Positions 37,484 through 46,291 of a DNA stretch of 64,000 nucleotides are shown in pieces. The DNA is taken from assembly GCF_021191705.1 (NCBI RefSeq), contig NZ_JAIWPU010000003.1, positions 1-64,000 on the forward strand, written 5' to 3'. The first letter of the stretch is position 1. Each line of letters opens with the position of its first letter. Origin of the DNA: Proluteimonas flavola (lineage in GTDB: Bacteria > Pseudomonadota > Gammaproteobacteria > Xanthomonadales > Xanthomonadaceae). A program made the position numbers and the translations under genes. The notes beneath the pieces are model-generated. The model was not told the origin of the DNA. It was given only the letters and a program-made list of their open reading frames with translations, and made no database searches.

Positions 37484-37978
37484 ATGCGCATCCTCCTCGC
37501 CCACACATCGCTCAGCGGCAACACCCGCGATGTCGCGCGCGCGATCCACGCGCGGTGCGAGGAGATGGGCCATGCCGTCACCTGGATCGACGCCGACATC
37601 CAGACGCTGGCCAAGGCCTGCCCAGATGGCGCCGAACACGATCTCTACGTGCTCGGCAGCTGGAGCATCAACGCCGGGCGCACGCCGCCGGAGATGAAGC
37701 GCTTCATCGAGGACCTCGTCGCCGCGGTCGGCAAGCCGGAACGCCTCGCGGTGTTCGGCACGGGCGAGACGCAGTGGGGCGAGGAGCACTACTGCGGTGC
37801 GGCCCGGCGCATGGCCGCGTTCTTCGGCACGCGGTATCCGCGGCTGGAGATCGAACAGATGCCCCATGGCGAACACGACGCCACCAAGATCCAACGCTGG
37901 ACCGACCACATCCTTGCCATCACCGAGACACCGTTCGAGACCATCCCCCATGCAGACGCTCCACGCCGCCACGCCTGA
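37484..37978 (+). CDS. Flavodoxin family protein
   Basis: 164 residues with a flavodoxin fold. The phosphate-binding loop is TSLSGNT (8-14), the middle flavin loop LGSWSINAGRTPPEM (about 64-78), and the third loop VFGTGETQWGEEHYCGAARRM (split over about 93-113). In a reductase cluster it may deliver electrons for NrdB cofactor assembly or maintenance, as NrdI does for NrdF; that is inference. Its 3' end overlaps the thioredoxin gene by 29 bp. Confidence 0.82.
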   Translation: MRILLAHTSLSGNTRDVARAIHARCEEMGHAVTWIDADIQTLAKACPDGAEHDLYVLGSWSINAGRTPPEMKRFIEDLVAAVGKPERLAVFGTGETQWGEEHYCGAARRMAAFFGTRYPRLEIEQMPHGEHDATKIQRWTDHILAITETPFETIPHADAPRRHA

Positions 37979-38276
37979 CGACTACGCCGCCGCCCTTGCC
38001 GCACATCCGCGCCTGCTGGTGGATTACTACAAGGACGATTGTCCGGGCTGCAAGATGCTCGACATGTCGCTGGCGAAGTTCGCCGCGAGCGAGGATGCCG
38101 CCGGCGTGGCGCTGCTGAAGGTGAAGCTGGAAGTGATCGGCGAGGCGTTCTTCCGCGATCTCGGCCTGCGCCAGACGCCGACGCTGGCGCTGTTCAAGGA
38201 CGGCACCGAAGCCGCGCGCCTGCCGGGCTTCCAGACGCCCGCGCAGATTTCGCAGGTGGTCTCGCAACACCCGTGA
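37950..38276 (+). CDS. Thioredoxin-like protein with CPGC active site
   Basis: 108 residues. It has the thioredoxin fold with active site DDC31-P-G-C34K, a cis-Pro in RQTPTLALF (about 75) and the terminal GFQTPAQISQVV helix. The CPGC order differs from the standard CGPC, which would alter redox potential and partner choice. It probably acts as the dithiol reductant for NrdA, given its position and 29-bp overlap with the flavodoxin gene. Confidence 0.85.
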   Translation: MQTLHAATPDDYAAALAAHPRLLVDYYKDDCPGCKMLDMSLAKFAASEDAAGVALLKVKLEVIGEAFFRDLGLRQTPTLALFKDGTEAARLPGFQTPAQISQVVSQHP

Positions 38277-38517
38277 CGCACCCGTAGCAGCCGTGCGGGA
38301 TGACCGCACCGCTGCTGCACGCGCCGGGACGCGCCGGCATCGATCGGGCGTCAGCCCGGACGCCGGCTGCGGTGGCATCGCCCGCGCGCAAGGCGACGAC
38401 TCCACCCGCGCGCCGTTTGGCCCCGCCCCAGGATGGCCCTCGCCCCGCCCCGCACCGGCATGCCGGCCGCGGAGTGGCGGAAACGCCCCGCTCGCGCATC
38501 GTCTTGTATCGGGAGCG

Positions 38518-38547
38518 GGAAATTCGTGCAGGGGATCGGGGTGTCTG
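38518..38547 (+). promoter_or_regulatory. Candidate FecI-type (ECF) promoter
   Basis: GGAAAT (38518-38523), an 18-bp spacer and TGTCTG (38542-38547) resemble the E. coli fecA promoter elements (GGAAAT and TGTCCT, 17 bp apart). The operon that begins 5 bp later encodes a FecI-type sigma factor. A start from here would give an almost leaderless mRNA for the M14 gene, or translation could begin at its downstream ATG (codon 11). Confidence 0.35.
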
Positions 38548-38552
38548 AGGAC

Positions 38553-39761
38553 ATGCGTCGCGCGTGCTGGATTCCAATCGTCATGCTGGCGCTGCTGGCG
38601 TTCGGCCCGCCGGTGCTCGCGCGGAGCGCGGACGGCGCAAGCGTCCCGCCGCAGGCACGCGGCCTGTGGCCATTCCCCGACGATGGCGTCACCTTCGACA
38701 ACCTCGGCGAAGGCGCGCGCCTGAGCGGCGTCAGCCGCACCGCACCCGGCCACTACCGGGTCACGGTGCTGCCCGAGACCTCGCCGATCAATCCCAGCCC
38801 CTGGTATGCCTTCGGCATCGCGGCCGAGCGGCCGGTGCGGATCACCCTGGACATGCGGTACGGGCAGACGCGCCATCGCTATACGCCCTGGCTGCTGCCC
38901 GACGGCGCGGACGCCTGGGCGACCGTGGCGGGCGATGCGGTGGCGGTGTCCGAAGCCGGCGAGGCCGCCATCACGCTGGCGCTGCCGGCGGGGCGCAGCC
39001 GCATCTCGGCGCAGCCGCCGGTGCGGCTGGACGCCATTGCCCGCTGGCAGGCCGCGCTGGTCGCGCGGACGCACGCGGACGTGCTGCCGATCGGCACCTC
39101 GGTGCAGGGGCGCACGTTGGAGATGGTCGCGTTCGGCAATCCGCAGGCCCGCGAAGCGGTGCTGATCCTCGGCCGCCAGCATCCGCCCGAAACCACCGGC
39201 ATGCGGGCCCTGCAGGCATTCGTGGACAGCGTGGCGGCCGACGATCCGGTCGCCCGCGCGTTCCTGGCCCGGTTCCGGGTCCTGGTGGTGCCGGTGGTGA
39301 ATCCCGACGGCGTGGCGGACGGACACTGGCGCACCAACGCCAACGGGATCGATCTCAACCGCGATTGGGGCCTGTTCGAGCAGCCGGAAACGCGCGCGGT
39401 CGCCACGGCGCTGGCGCAGCAGCTGCAGGACCGGTCACTGGCCTTCGCGCTGGACTTCCACTCGACCTGGCACGACATCTTCTACACGGTGACCGAGGAT
39501 CCCTCGCGCGCGCCGGGCGGGGTGATGCACGACTGGCTGGCCGAGCTCGACCGGCGCTTTCCGGGGCGCATCATCGAACGCCCCGGCCCTGCCGCCAGCA
39601 CCAGCCATGTGTTCAAGAACTGGGCGTTCCGCACCTACGGGGCACCGGTCGTGACCTACGAGGTCGGCGACGACACCGATGCAGGCACGCTGGCGCAGTT
39701 GGCGGACTTCGGCGCCCATGCGTGGATGCGCCGGCTCGGCGCGACCGCACCCGCCCCATGA
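38553..39761 (+). CDS. Secreted M14-type zinc carboxypeptidase, first gene of sigma/receptor operon
   Basis: 402 residues with a Sec signal (PIVMLALLAFGPPVLARS). An N-terminal beta-sandwich-like domain (about 30-165) precedes the M14 domain. Zinc ligands are H210 and E213 (GRQHPPE) and H303 (ALDFHSTW). NPDGVADGHWR and NGIDLNRDW supply the substrate-carboxylate Arg region, and E370 (VTYEVGD) is the general base. It should trim peptides in the periplasm or outside. Its stop overlaps the sigma factor start (ATGA), so the two are translationally coupled. Confidence 0.88.
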   Translation: MRRACWIPIVMLALLAFGPPVLARSADGASVPPQARGLWPFPDDGVTFDNLGEGARLSGVSRTAPGHYRVTVLPETSPINPSPWYAFGIAAERPVRITLDMRYGQTRHRYTPWLLPDGADAWATVAGDAVAVSEAGEAAITLALPAGRSRISAQPPVRLDAIARWQAALVARTHADVLPIGTSVQGRTLEMVAFGNPQAREAVLILGRQHPPETTGMRALQAFVDSVAADDPVARAFLARFRVLVVPVVNPDGVADGHWRTNANGIDLNRDWGLFEQPETRAVATALAQQLQDRSLAFALDFHSTWHDIFYTVTEDPSRAPGGVMHDWLAELDRRFPGRIIERPGPAASTSHVFKNWAFRTYGAPVVTYEVGDDTDAGTLAQLADFGAHAWMRRLGATAPAP

Positions 39762-40351
39762 CGGCCGCCATCTGCCCGAGCCGCATCGCCTGGCTGGCCG
39801 GGCACGTGCTGCCCCACGAGCCGGCGCTGCGGCAATGGCTGGCCGGGCGGGGGCCGGGCGCGTTGTCGGCCTGCGAGATCGACGACATCGTGCAGGACAC
39901 CTACGCGGCACTGGTCTCGCTGGCGGCGGTGGACCACATCGATGCGCCGCGCGCCTACCTGTTCACCACTGCGCGCTCGATCCTGCTGCAGCAGCTGCGC
40001 CGGGCGAAGGTGGTGCAGATCGAGGCCGTGGCCGACATCGAGCGGCTGCGCGTGGAGGACCAGCACACGCCCGAGCGCCACATGTCGGCGCACCAGGAGC
40101 TGCGGCGCTTGCACGCACTGCTTGCCGCATTGCCGGGCAAGTGCCGCGAAGCGTTCGTGCTGCGCAGGGTCGAGGGGCTGACGCAGCGCGAGATCGCCGC
40201 GCGCATGGGCATCAGCGAGAACACCGTCGAAAAACACGTCGGCAAGGCATTGCGCCTGCTGACCGACGCCATGGGCCGGGGGGACTCGCCCGGTGCCGAT
40301 TCTTTCATGGAGCAGGTCGATGACATCGATGGACGCCGGAATGTCCGTTGA
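39758..40351 (+). CDS. FecI-type ECF RNA polymerase sigma factor
   Basis: 197 residues. Region 2 (about 30-95) includes EIDDIVQDTYAALV and RAYLFTTARSILLQQLRRAK. Region 4 (about 125-180) reads LLAALPGKCREAFVLRRVEGLTQREIAARMGISENTVEKHV when read across. This is the iron-starvation/FecI subgroup, which is released by a FecR partner when a TonB receptor is engaged. It overlaps the M14 gene by 4 bp upstream and the anti-sigma gene by 32 bp downstream. Confidence 0.9.
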   Translation: MTAAICPSRIAWLAGHVLPHEPALRQWLAGRGPGALSACEIDDIVQDTYAALVSLAAVDHIDAPRAYLFTTARSILLQQLRRAKVVQIEAVADIERLRVEDQHTPERHMSAHQELRRLHALLAALPGKCREAFVLRRVEGLTQREIAARMGISENTVEKHVGKALRLLTDAMGRGDSPGADSFMEQVDDIDGRRNVR

Positions 40352-41300
40352 GCAACAGGCTGCCGACTGGGTGGCGCGCGAGGATCGCGGTCCCCTGTCC
40401 GGGGAGGCACGCGCGCAACGGGATGCCTGGCTGGCCGCCAGCCCACGGCATCTGGGCGCTTATGCGCGGGCGCACGCGGCGTTCGTGGCGCTGGCGCGTG
40501 TCCGCGCCGTGCCCGCGGCCGCGCCGGCGGCCTCCGGCCGGCGGCGGCGCCTGCTGCGCTGGAGCGCCGGCCTGGCAGCCACGGTGGCGGCCTGCGCGCT
40601 GGCGATCGCGCTGCACGGCGCATGGCCCGCCGCGCACCGCAGCGCCGACGGCATCAGCGCCGTCGACCTGCCCGACGGTTCGCGCATGGTGCTCAACGCC
40701 GACAGCGAGGTGCGCCTGCACTTCGACGCGCAACGCCGCGAGGTCGCGCTACTGCGCGGCGAGGCCATGTTCGAGGTGCGCAAGGATCCCACCCGCAGGT
40801 TCGTGGTGACCGCGGGCCGCAACCGGGTGGTCGCGATCGGCACCGCCTTCAGCGTGCAGCGCAGCGGCGAGGACGACATCGTGGTGCTGGTCCGCGAAGG
40901 CCTGGTGGATGTCAGCGAGGGCGACGCCCCCAGGCCGGTACGCGTGGCGTCGAACTTCCGGGCCAGGACCCAGGCCGGCGGCACGGTCGAGATCGAGCCG
41001 CTGCGGACCGACGTGGTGGACAGGCACCTGGCCTGGAGCCACGGCATGCTCGCCTTCGAGGGCGACACGCTGGCCCAGGCCGCTGCGCAGTTCGCACGCT
41101 ACAGCGAAGTCCGCATCCTCATCGACGAGCCGCAGGTCGCCCAGCAGCGCGTGGCCGGCCTCTACGCAGCCGACGATCCGGAGGGGTTCGCCCGCGCCGT
41201 GGCGACCAGCCTCGGCCTGCGCATGTCGCGCGACGCAACGGGCATCCACCTCCACGCGGCCCCGCGCTTCGCGCCCGCCGTGTCCACCCAGCAGCAATGA
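40320..41300 (+). CDS. FecR-type anti-sigma factor / signal transducer
   Basis: 326 residues. The N-terminal cytoplasmic domain (about 5-60) has QAADWVAREDRGPLSGEAR, then AWLAASPRHLGAYARA, the sigma-binding module. One TM helix (about 80-103) is followed by the periplasmic FecR domain (about 115-210, VDLPDGSRMVLNADSEV) and a C-terminal STN-contacting region. It senses the occupied TonB receptor and frees the sigma factor. The start overlaps the sigma gene by 32 bp. Confidence 0.9.
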   Translation: MTSMDAGMSVEQQAADWVAREDRGPLSGEARAQRDAWLAASPRHLGAYARAHAAFVALARVRAVPAAAPAASGRRRRLLRWSAGLAATVAACALAIALHGAWPAAHRSADGISAVDLPDGSRMVLNADSEVRLHFDAQRREVALLRGEAMFEVRKDPTRRFVVTAGRNRVVAIGTAFSVQRSGEDDIVVLVREGLVDVSEGDAPRPVRVASNFRARTQAGGTVEIEPLRTDVVDRHLAWSHGMLAFEGDTLAQAAAQFARYSEVRILIDEPQVAQQRVAGLYAADDPEGFARAVATSLGLRMSRDATGIHLHAAPRFAPAVSTQQQ

Positions 41301-41335
41301 GCCACTCACGACCACCCAGGGGAGTCCGAACGTCC

Positions 41336-44300
41336 ATGCAGAATCGAATCCGCACGCTAGTGTCGCGTCCCGCATCAGATGCCGGCCTGCACGTGCCCTC
41401 GGCGCGCATCGCCGCGTTGCCTGGCTTGCCAGGACGGTCGGTACTGGCTGCGCCAGGCGCCTTGCGCTGCACGCCGATCGCGGCGCGCAGCCTGCGACAT
41501 CTGATGCGGGACGCGACACTAGACCGCGCCGTCCGGATCGCGCTTGTCGCCTCCGTCCTGGGCGCCAGCAGCGCCGTGGCCGCGCAACAACGCGACTTCG
41601 ACCTGCCCGCCAGCGACGCGAACCGCGTGCTGCCCGATTTCGCCCGACAGGCCCGGGTGCAGGTGATCGCGCCGGCCGACCAGCTTGCCGGCGTACGCAC
41701 CGACGCGCTCAGGGGCCGCATGGACGTGCGCGAGGCGGTGACACGGCTGCTGTCGGACACGGGACTCGAAGTCGTCAGCCAGGACGACCGCAGCATCGTG
41801 CTCGGCGTTCCGCGACAGCCGGTCCTGCTGGCCTCGAACGGGCCGATCGCGCAGGCCACGGCGCAGGTCGCCGAAACGGAACAGGCGCCGGTTGCATCGC
41901 CCCCGCCCGCGGGTCCGCAGGCCCGCGACCTGGCGACGGTCACCGTCACCGGCAGCTTCATCCGCGGCATCGATACCGAAACCGCCTTGCCGGTGACCAG
42001 CCTCACCCGCGACCAGCTGGACATGACCGGCGCCACCACGCTCTCCGATGCGCTGGCCTATCTCCCGCAGTCGTCGGGCTTCGACAATTCCGAAACATCG
42101 ACCGGCCCCAATGCCGCGCGGGGCGACGCGGCGTCGATCAACCTGCGCGGCATCGGCTCGGGCAACACCCTGGTGCTGCTCAACGGCCGTCGACTGGCCC
42201 CGCACCCGATCTCCGAAGGCGCGGTGCCCAGGCTTTCGGCCAACATCAACCAGATTCCGCTTGGCGCGGTGGAGCGTGTCGAAGTGCTGCGCGACGGCGC
42301 ATCCGCGCTGTACGGTTCGGACGCGGTGGCCGGTGTGGTCAACACCATCCTGCGTCGCGATTACGAAGGCATGGAGGTCAACGCACGCCATGGCTGGGTG
42401 GACACCGGCGACCTAGCGGAAACCACGCTCAGCGTGCTGGGCGGGCGCAACTTCAACGACGGCCGCACCAACGCGATGGGCTTTCTGGGCTATTACGACC
42501 GCTCGGCCCTGTCCACGCGCGACAAGTGGTACAGCCGCAACGGCGACCTGCGCGCGCGCGCGGGCAGCACCAGCACGCTCTGGGACAACCGCTCGACCAG
42601 CGGCCCCTACGGCAACTTCAGCACCGGTCGCATCGATGCGGACGGCAACTTCAGCACCGCCAGGGCGCCGGGCCTGAGTGGCGCGTCATTCCATATCGCC
42701 CCCGACGGCAGCGGCACGACGGTCGCCAATGGCACGTTGCCGCGCGACCTGCGCTACGACTACACCCCCGAGTACGTGCTGCTGCCCGACACCACGCGCT
42801 ACCAGGCGTTCGGCGCCTTGAACCACCTGTTCGACAACGACATCGAAGCCTATGCGCAGGGCTTCTACTACCGCGCCGACTCCTGGACCTCGAACGCCAC
42901 CTCGCCGATTTCGGCCAACGCCGACAACGGCATCCACGTGCCGGCCAGCAACTACTACAACCCGTTCGGCACGCGCTTCTACGGCCCGGGCACCGCGAAC
43001 CCCGGCATCGCGCCGATGGACGTGCGCATCAACAACTATCGCCCGCTGGAACTGGGGCCGCGCACGGCCGACGTCGCCTCGCGGGCCTACCAGGCCCTGG
43101 CCGGGTTGCGCGGCGGCATCGGCGAGTGGAACTGGGAAGCCGGGGCCAGCTACGGTGCCGGCAAGACCCGCGACGAGGCGGGCAACATGATCCGCGAAAG
43201 CGCCCTGCGCGACCTGCTGGCCCTCGACACCCCCGATGCCTTCAATCCCTTCGCCGGCCCCGGCGCGAACAGCGCGGCCACGCTCGATGCGGTGCGCGTG
43301 AACACCTGGCGCGAAGGCGAGGCCTCGCTGGGCACGGTGGACGTCAAGGCCACCGGCCCGCTGCTGGACCTGCCCGGCGGCACGCTGCAGATGGCAGCCG
43401 GCCTGGAATACCGCCGTGAGACGTTCGACGACCGCCGCGACGCACTCTCCAATGCCGACGACGTGATCGCCCTGAGCCAGACCAGCGATTCGAGCGGCAG
43501 CCGCAACATCCGCTCGGCATTCGTGGAGTTCTCGGTGCCGATCTTCAGCGACCGCAATGCACGGCCGGGCTTCAAGCGGATGGAGCTCTCGCTTGCGGCC
43601 CGCACCGAGGACTACAGCGACTTCGGCAATGCCACCAAGCCCAAGATCGGGCTGACATGGGGCCCAACGGACTGGTTGATGCTGCGCGGCTCCTACAACG
43701 AAGGCTTCCGCGCGCCGACGCTGGCGCAGGTCTTCGTGGGCGAGATCGTCCGTCGCAATGCGGGGACGCCCGATCCCTATCGCGCCGACGTGACCGGCAC
43801 GGCCGCCGACCTGGGCGAGGAATCCAGGCAGGTCATCCGGGGCGGCAACGCCGAGCTGGGGCCCGAGCAGGCCAAGCTGCACTCGTTCGGCATGGTCCTG
43901 CAGCCCACGTTCGCCGAAGGCCTGACGCTCAGCCTGGACTACTTCCGCATCCGCCAGCACGACGTCATCGACACCTACGGCGAGTCGCAGCAGCTCGCAC
44001 TCGATGCAAGCCTGCGCAGCAGCGGACAAGGCGCCAACCCCTCGGTCGTACGTGCCGCGGTGACGGCTGCCGACCAGGCGGCGTTCGATGCCTGGAATGC
44101 CGCCAACCCGAACGACCCGCGCGTGGCCGCGGGCGAAGTGCTCTACGTGATGGACACCTTCATCAACATCGCCTCGCGCACGATCTCCGGCTACGACGTG
44201 AGCCTGGATTACCGCTTGCCGGACACCCCGCTGGGCCGTTTCACGTTGCGCCTCGCCGGCTCCTACACGGACACGTACGAAGAAAAAGTGGCGGACGATG

Positions 44301-44665
44301 CCCCCACGACCTCGCCGCTGCGCATCAACGGCTTGCCGCGCGTGCGCGGCACCGCGGGCGTGCAATGGCGCCGCAACGCGCTGGACGCGAGCATGTTCGT
44401 CAGCCGGATCGGGTCGTTCTACGACACCAGTGCGCCGTGGAACGATGACGGCAGCTATTACCGGATCGCGCCGTGGACCACGGTCAACGCGCACGTCGGC
44501 ATGCGCTTCGAGGCCCTGGGCGGCCGCAGCAACTATCTGCGCGTGGGCGCCAACAACCTCTTCGACCGCGCACCACCGCTGGCCGACGAGGATCGCGGGT
44601 TCTTCGAGGGCGTGCACGACGGCCGCGGCCGGCTGTTCTACGCCGAATGGCGCCTGGAACTGTGA
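41336..44665 (+). CDS. STN-domain TonB-dependent transducer (FecA-like), N-terminus altered by insertion
   Basis: From the ATG at 41336 the frame is 1109 codons. The barrel and plug are intact: STN domain (RDFDLPASDANRVLPDFARQ onward), TonB box (DLATVTVTGSFIRG), [49 protein letters not shown], and a terminal FYAEWRLEL. A 166-bp palindromic element (41357-41522) interrupts the signal-peptide codons in frame. Deleting it restores MQNRIRTLDRAVRIALVASV, a normal signal. An ATG inside the element (41504) yields MRDATLDRAVRIALVASV and may be the present start, though no ribosome site is evident. The stop overlaps the next gene's GTG (GTGA). Confidence 0.88.
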   Translation: MQNRIRTLVSRPASDAGLHVPSARIAALPGLPGRSVLAAPGALRCTPIAARSLRHLMRDATLDRAVRIALVASVLGASSAVAAQQRDFDLPASDANRVLPDFARQARVQVIAPADQLAGVRTDALRGRMDVREAVTRLLSDTGLEVVSQDDRSIVLGVPRQPVLLASNGPIAQATAQVAETEQAPVASPPPAGPQARDLATVTVTGSFIRGIDTETALPVTSLTRDQLDMTGATTLSDALAYLPQSSGFDNSETSTGPNAARGDAASINLRGIGSGNTLVLLNGRRLAPHPISEGAVPRLSANINQIPLGAVERVEVLRDGASALYGSDAVAGVVNTILRRDYEGMEVNARHGWVDTGDLAETTLSVLGGRNFNDGRTNAMGFLGYYDRSALSTRDKWYSRNGDLRARAGSTSTLWDNRSTSGPYGNFSTGRIDADGNFSTARAPGLSGASFHIAPDGSGTTVANGTLPRDLRYDYTPEYVLLPDTTRYQAFGALNHLFDNDIEAYAQGFYYRADSWTSNATSPISANADNGIHVPASNYYNPFGTRFYGPGTANPGIAPMDVRINNYRPLELGPRTADVASRAYQALAGLRGGIGEWNWEAGASYGAGKTRDEAGNMIRESALRDLLALDTPDAFNPFAGPGANSAATLDAVRVNTWREGEASLGTVDVKATGPLLDLPGGTLQMAAGLEYRRETFDDRRDALSNADDVIALSQTSDSSGSRNIRSAFVEFSVPIFSDRNARPGFKRMELSLAARTEDYSDFGNATKPKIGLTWGPTDWLMLRGSYNEGFRAPTLAQVFVGEIVRRNAGTPDPYRADVTGTAADLGEESRQVIRGGNAELGPEQAKLHSFGMVLQPTFAEGLTLSLDYFRIRQHDVIDTYGESQQLALDASLRSSGQGANPSVVRAAVTAADQAAFDAWNAANPNDPRVAAGEVLYVMDTFINIASRTISGYDVSLDYRLPDTPLGRFTLRLAGSYTDTYEEKVADDAPTTSPLRINGLPRVRGTAGVQWRRNALDASMFVSRIGSFYDTSAPWNDDGSYYRIAPWTTVNAHVGMRFEALGGRSNYLRVGANNLFDRAPPLADEDRGFFEGVHDGRGRLFYAEWRLEL
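41357..41522. mobile_element. MITE-like palindromic insertion
   Basis: The 25-bp ends are perfect inverted repeats (left begins CTAGTGTCGCGTCCCGCATC, right ends GATGCGGGACGCGACACTAG). The outer CTAG on each side can be read as a 4-bp target duplication, which makes the net gain 162 bp, exactly 54 codons, and keeps the receptor gene in frame. No transposase is encoded. No second copy was found in this window. Confidence 0.75.
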
Positions 44666-46101
44666 TCGTCCGCGCCCTGCAGGCCGCGCTGCTGGCGGGC
44701 CTGCTGTGTGCGGCGCCCGGCAGCCGGGCCGGCGGGCAGGCCTCCGTGCTCGCGGCCATCGACGCCTACGCTCCGCGCATGGGCGAGGTGGCCGATGCCC
44801 TGTGGCACAACGCCGAGCCGGGATATCTGGAGCAGCGCAGCTCGGCGCTGCTCCAGCGCGAACTGCGCGAGGCCGGCTTTTCCATCGAACCGGGCGTGGC
44901 CGGCATGCCGACCGCCTTCGTCGCCCGCGCCGGCAACGGGCACGGCCCGGTGATCGCGCTGCTGGCGGAGATGGATGCCCTGCCGGGCATGGGCCAGGCC
45001 GCAGTGCCCGGCCACAGCCCGCTGCACGGGCAACCGGGGCATGCCTGCGGGCACAACCTCTTCGGTGCCGGCACCGTCGCCGCCGCACGCGCGGTGGCCC
45101 GCTGGCTGCACGACAGCGGCCGGCCCGGTGAGATCCGCGTCTACGGCACGCCCGCCGAAGAAGGCGGCTCGGGCAAGGTCTACATGGTGCGCGCTGGCCT
45201 GTTCGACGACGTGGACGCGGTGCTGCACTGGCATCCGGCCGACCGCAACAGCGCTGCGCAGTCGGGCTCAATGGCCAACGTCAACGGTCGCTTCCGGTTC
45301 GCCGGCCTCGCCTCGCACGCCTCCATCGCGCCCGAGCGCGGGCGCTCCGCGCTCGATGGGGTGGAAGCGATGAACCACATGGCCAACCTCATGCGCGAGC
45401 ATGTCCCCGTCGACGCCCGCATCCACTACACCATCAGCGACGGCGGTGGCGCCCCCAACGTGGTGCCCGCCTCGGCCGAAGTCTGGTACTACGTCCGCCA
45501 CCCCGATCCCGATGTCGTGCGCGGCGTGTTCGAGCGCGTGCAGAACGCGGCGGAAGGCGCCGCGATGGGCACCGGCACCCGTGTGGCGTACACACCCCTC
45601 GGCGGGGTCTACAGTCTGCTGCCCAACGACACCCTGGGCCGGGTGCTCGACAGCGCCCTGCGCGCATCCGGCGTCGCCGCGCCCGACGCGGACGCCGTGT
45701 CCTTCGCGCGGTCGATCCAGCAGACGCTGGCGCAGCCCCCGGCGCTCGAAACCCTCACCGCCATCGCCGACTACGGCATCGACGGGGTTTCCCACGCATC
45801 GACCGATGTCGGCGACGTGAGCTGGACCGTGCCGACCGCCGGGCTGTCCACCGCGACCTGGGCGCCCGGCACGCCGGCGCACAGCTGGCAGGCCACTGCC
45901 GCATCCGGCCATGCGCTCGGACACGCCGGCACACGGACCGCCGCGCGTGCGATGGCCCTGGCCGCGATCGAACTGGTTGGAAAACCCGACGTCCTGAAAC
46001 AGGCACGCGAAGAGCTTGATCGGCGCCGGGGCGAGCACTTCGACTATCGCCCGCTGCTGGAACGCGACACGCCGCCGCTGGACTACCGCGCAACCCGGTG
46101 A
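44662..46101 (+). CDS. M20D amidohydrolase (AbgB-like), exported
   Basis: 479 residues from a GTG that overlaps the receptor stop (GTGA). A signal peptide (ALQAALLAGLLCAAPGSRA) implies export. M20 motifs include LLAEMDALPGMGQ (metal Asp region), GHACGHNLFGAG (His/metal ligands), GTPAEEGGSGK (catalytic Glu pair) and a lid domain with ASHASIAPERGRSALDG. Closest family resemblance is to p-aminobenzoyl-glutamate and N-acyl-amino-acid hydrolases. An exported copy is unusual, since AbgB acts in the cytoplasm. It completes the operon by cleaving an amide-linked nutrient, which is inference. Confidence 0.85.
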   Translation: MIVRALQAALLAGLLCAAPGSRAGGQASVLAAIDAYAPRMGEVADALWHNAEPGYLEQRSSALLQRELREAGFSIEPGVAGMPTAFVARAGNGHGPVIALLAEMDALPGMGQAAVPGHSPLHGQPGHACGHNLFGAGTVAAARAVARWLHDSGRPGEIRVYGTPAEEGGSGKVYMVRAGLFDDVDAVLHWHPADRNSAAQSGSMANVNGRFRFAGLASHASIAPERGRSALDGVEAMNHMANLMREHVPVDARIHYTISDGGGAPNVVPASAEVWYYVRHPDPDVVRGVFERVQNAAEGAAMGTGTRVAYTPLGGVYSLLPNDTLGRVLDSALRASGVAAPDADAVSFARSIQQTLAQPPALETLTAIADYGIDGVSHASTDVGDVSWTVPTAGLSTATWAPGTPAHSWQATAASGHALGHAGTRTAARAMALAAIELVGKPDVLKQAREELDRRRGEHFDYRPLLERDTPPLDYRATR

Positions 46102-46190
46102 GCCATGCCGCCGGCGCAGTGCGCCGCGTCGCACGATGCCGAAGCCGTGACGCTGCCGAAGGCCAGGACGGAGCAGGTCTGCCCCTGTTG

Positions 46191-46216
46191 GTCATTCCCG
46201 CGAAGACGGGAATGAC
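46191..46216. repeat. dRS3-like hairpin
   Basis: GTCATTCCCGCGAAGACGGGAATGAC folds as a near-perfect hairpin when read in two halves around 46203. It belongs to the same ATTCCC/GGGAAT family as the pair at 17291-17374. It lies 90 bp after the M20D gene and may end the operon transcript. Confidence 0.55.
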
Positions 46217-46291
46217 GACGTTTCCAGCGTCGCTTAGACTGGCGCGCCCCACGGGCGTGGCCGCTCTGGCCGTGCCATCCGCGCAGGTTCC

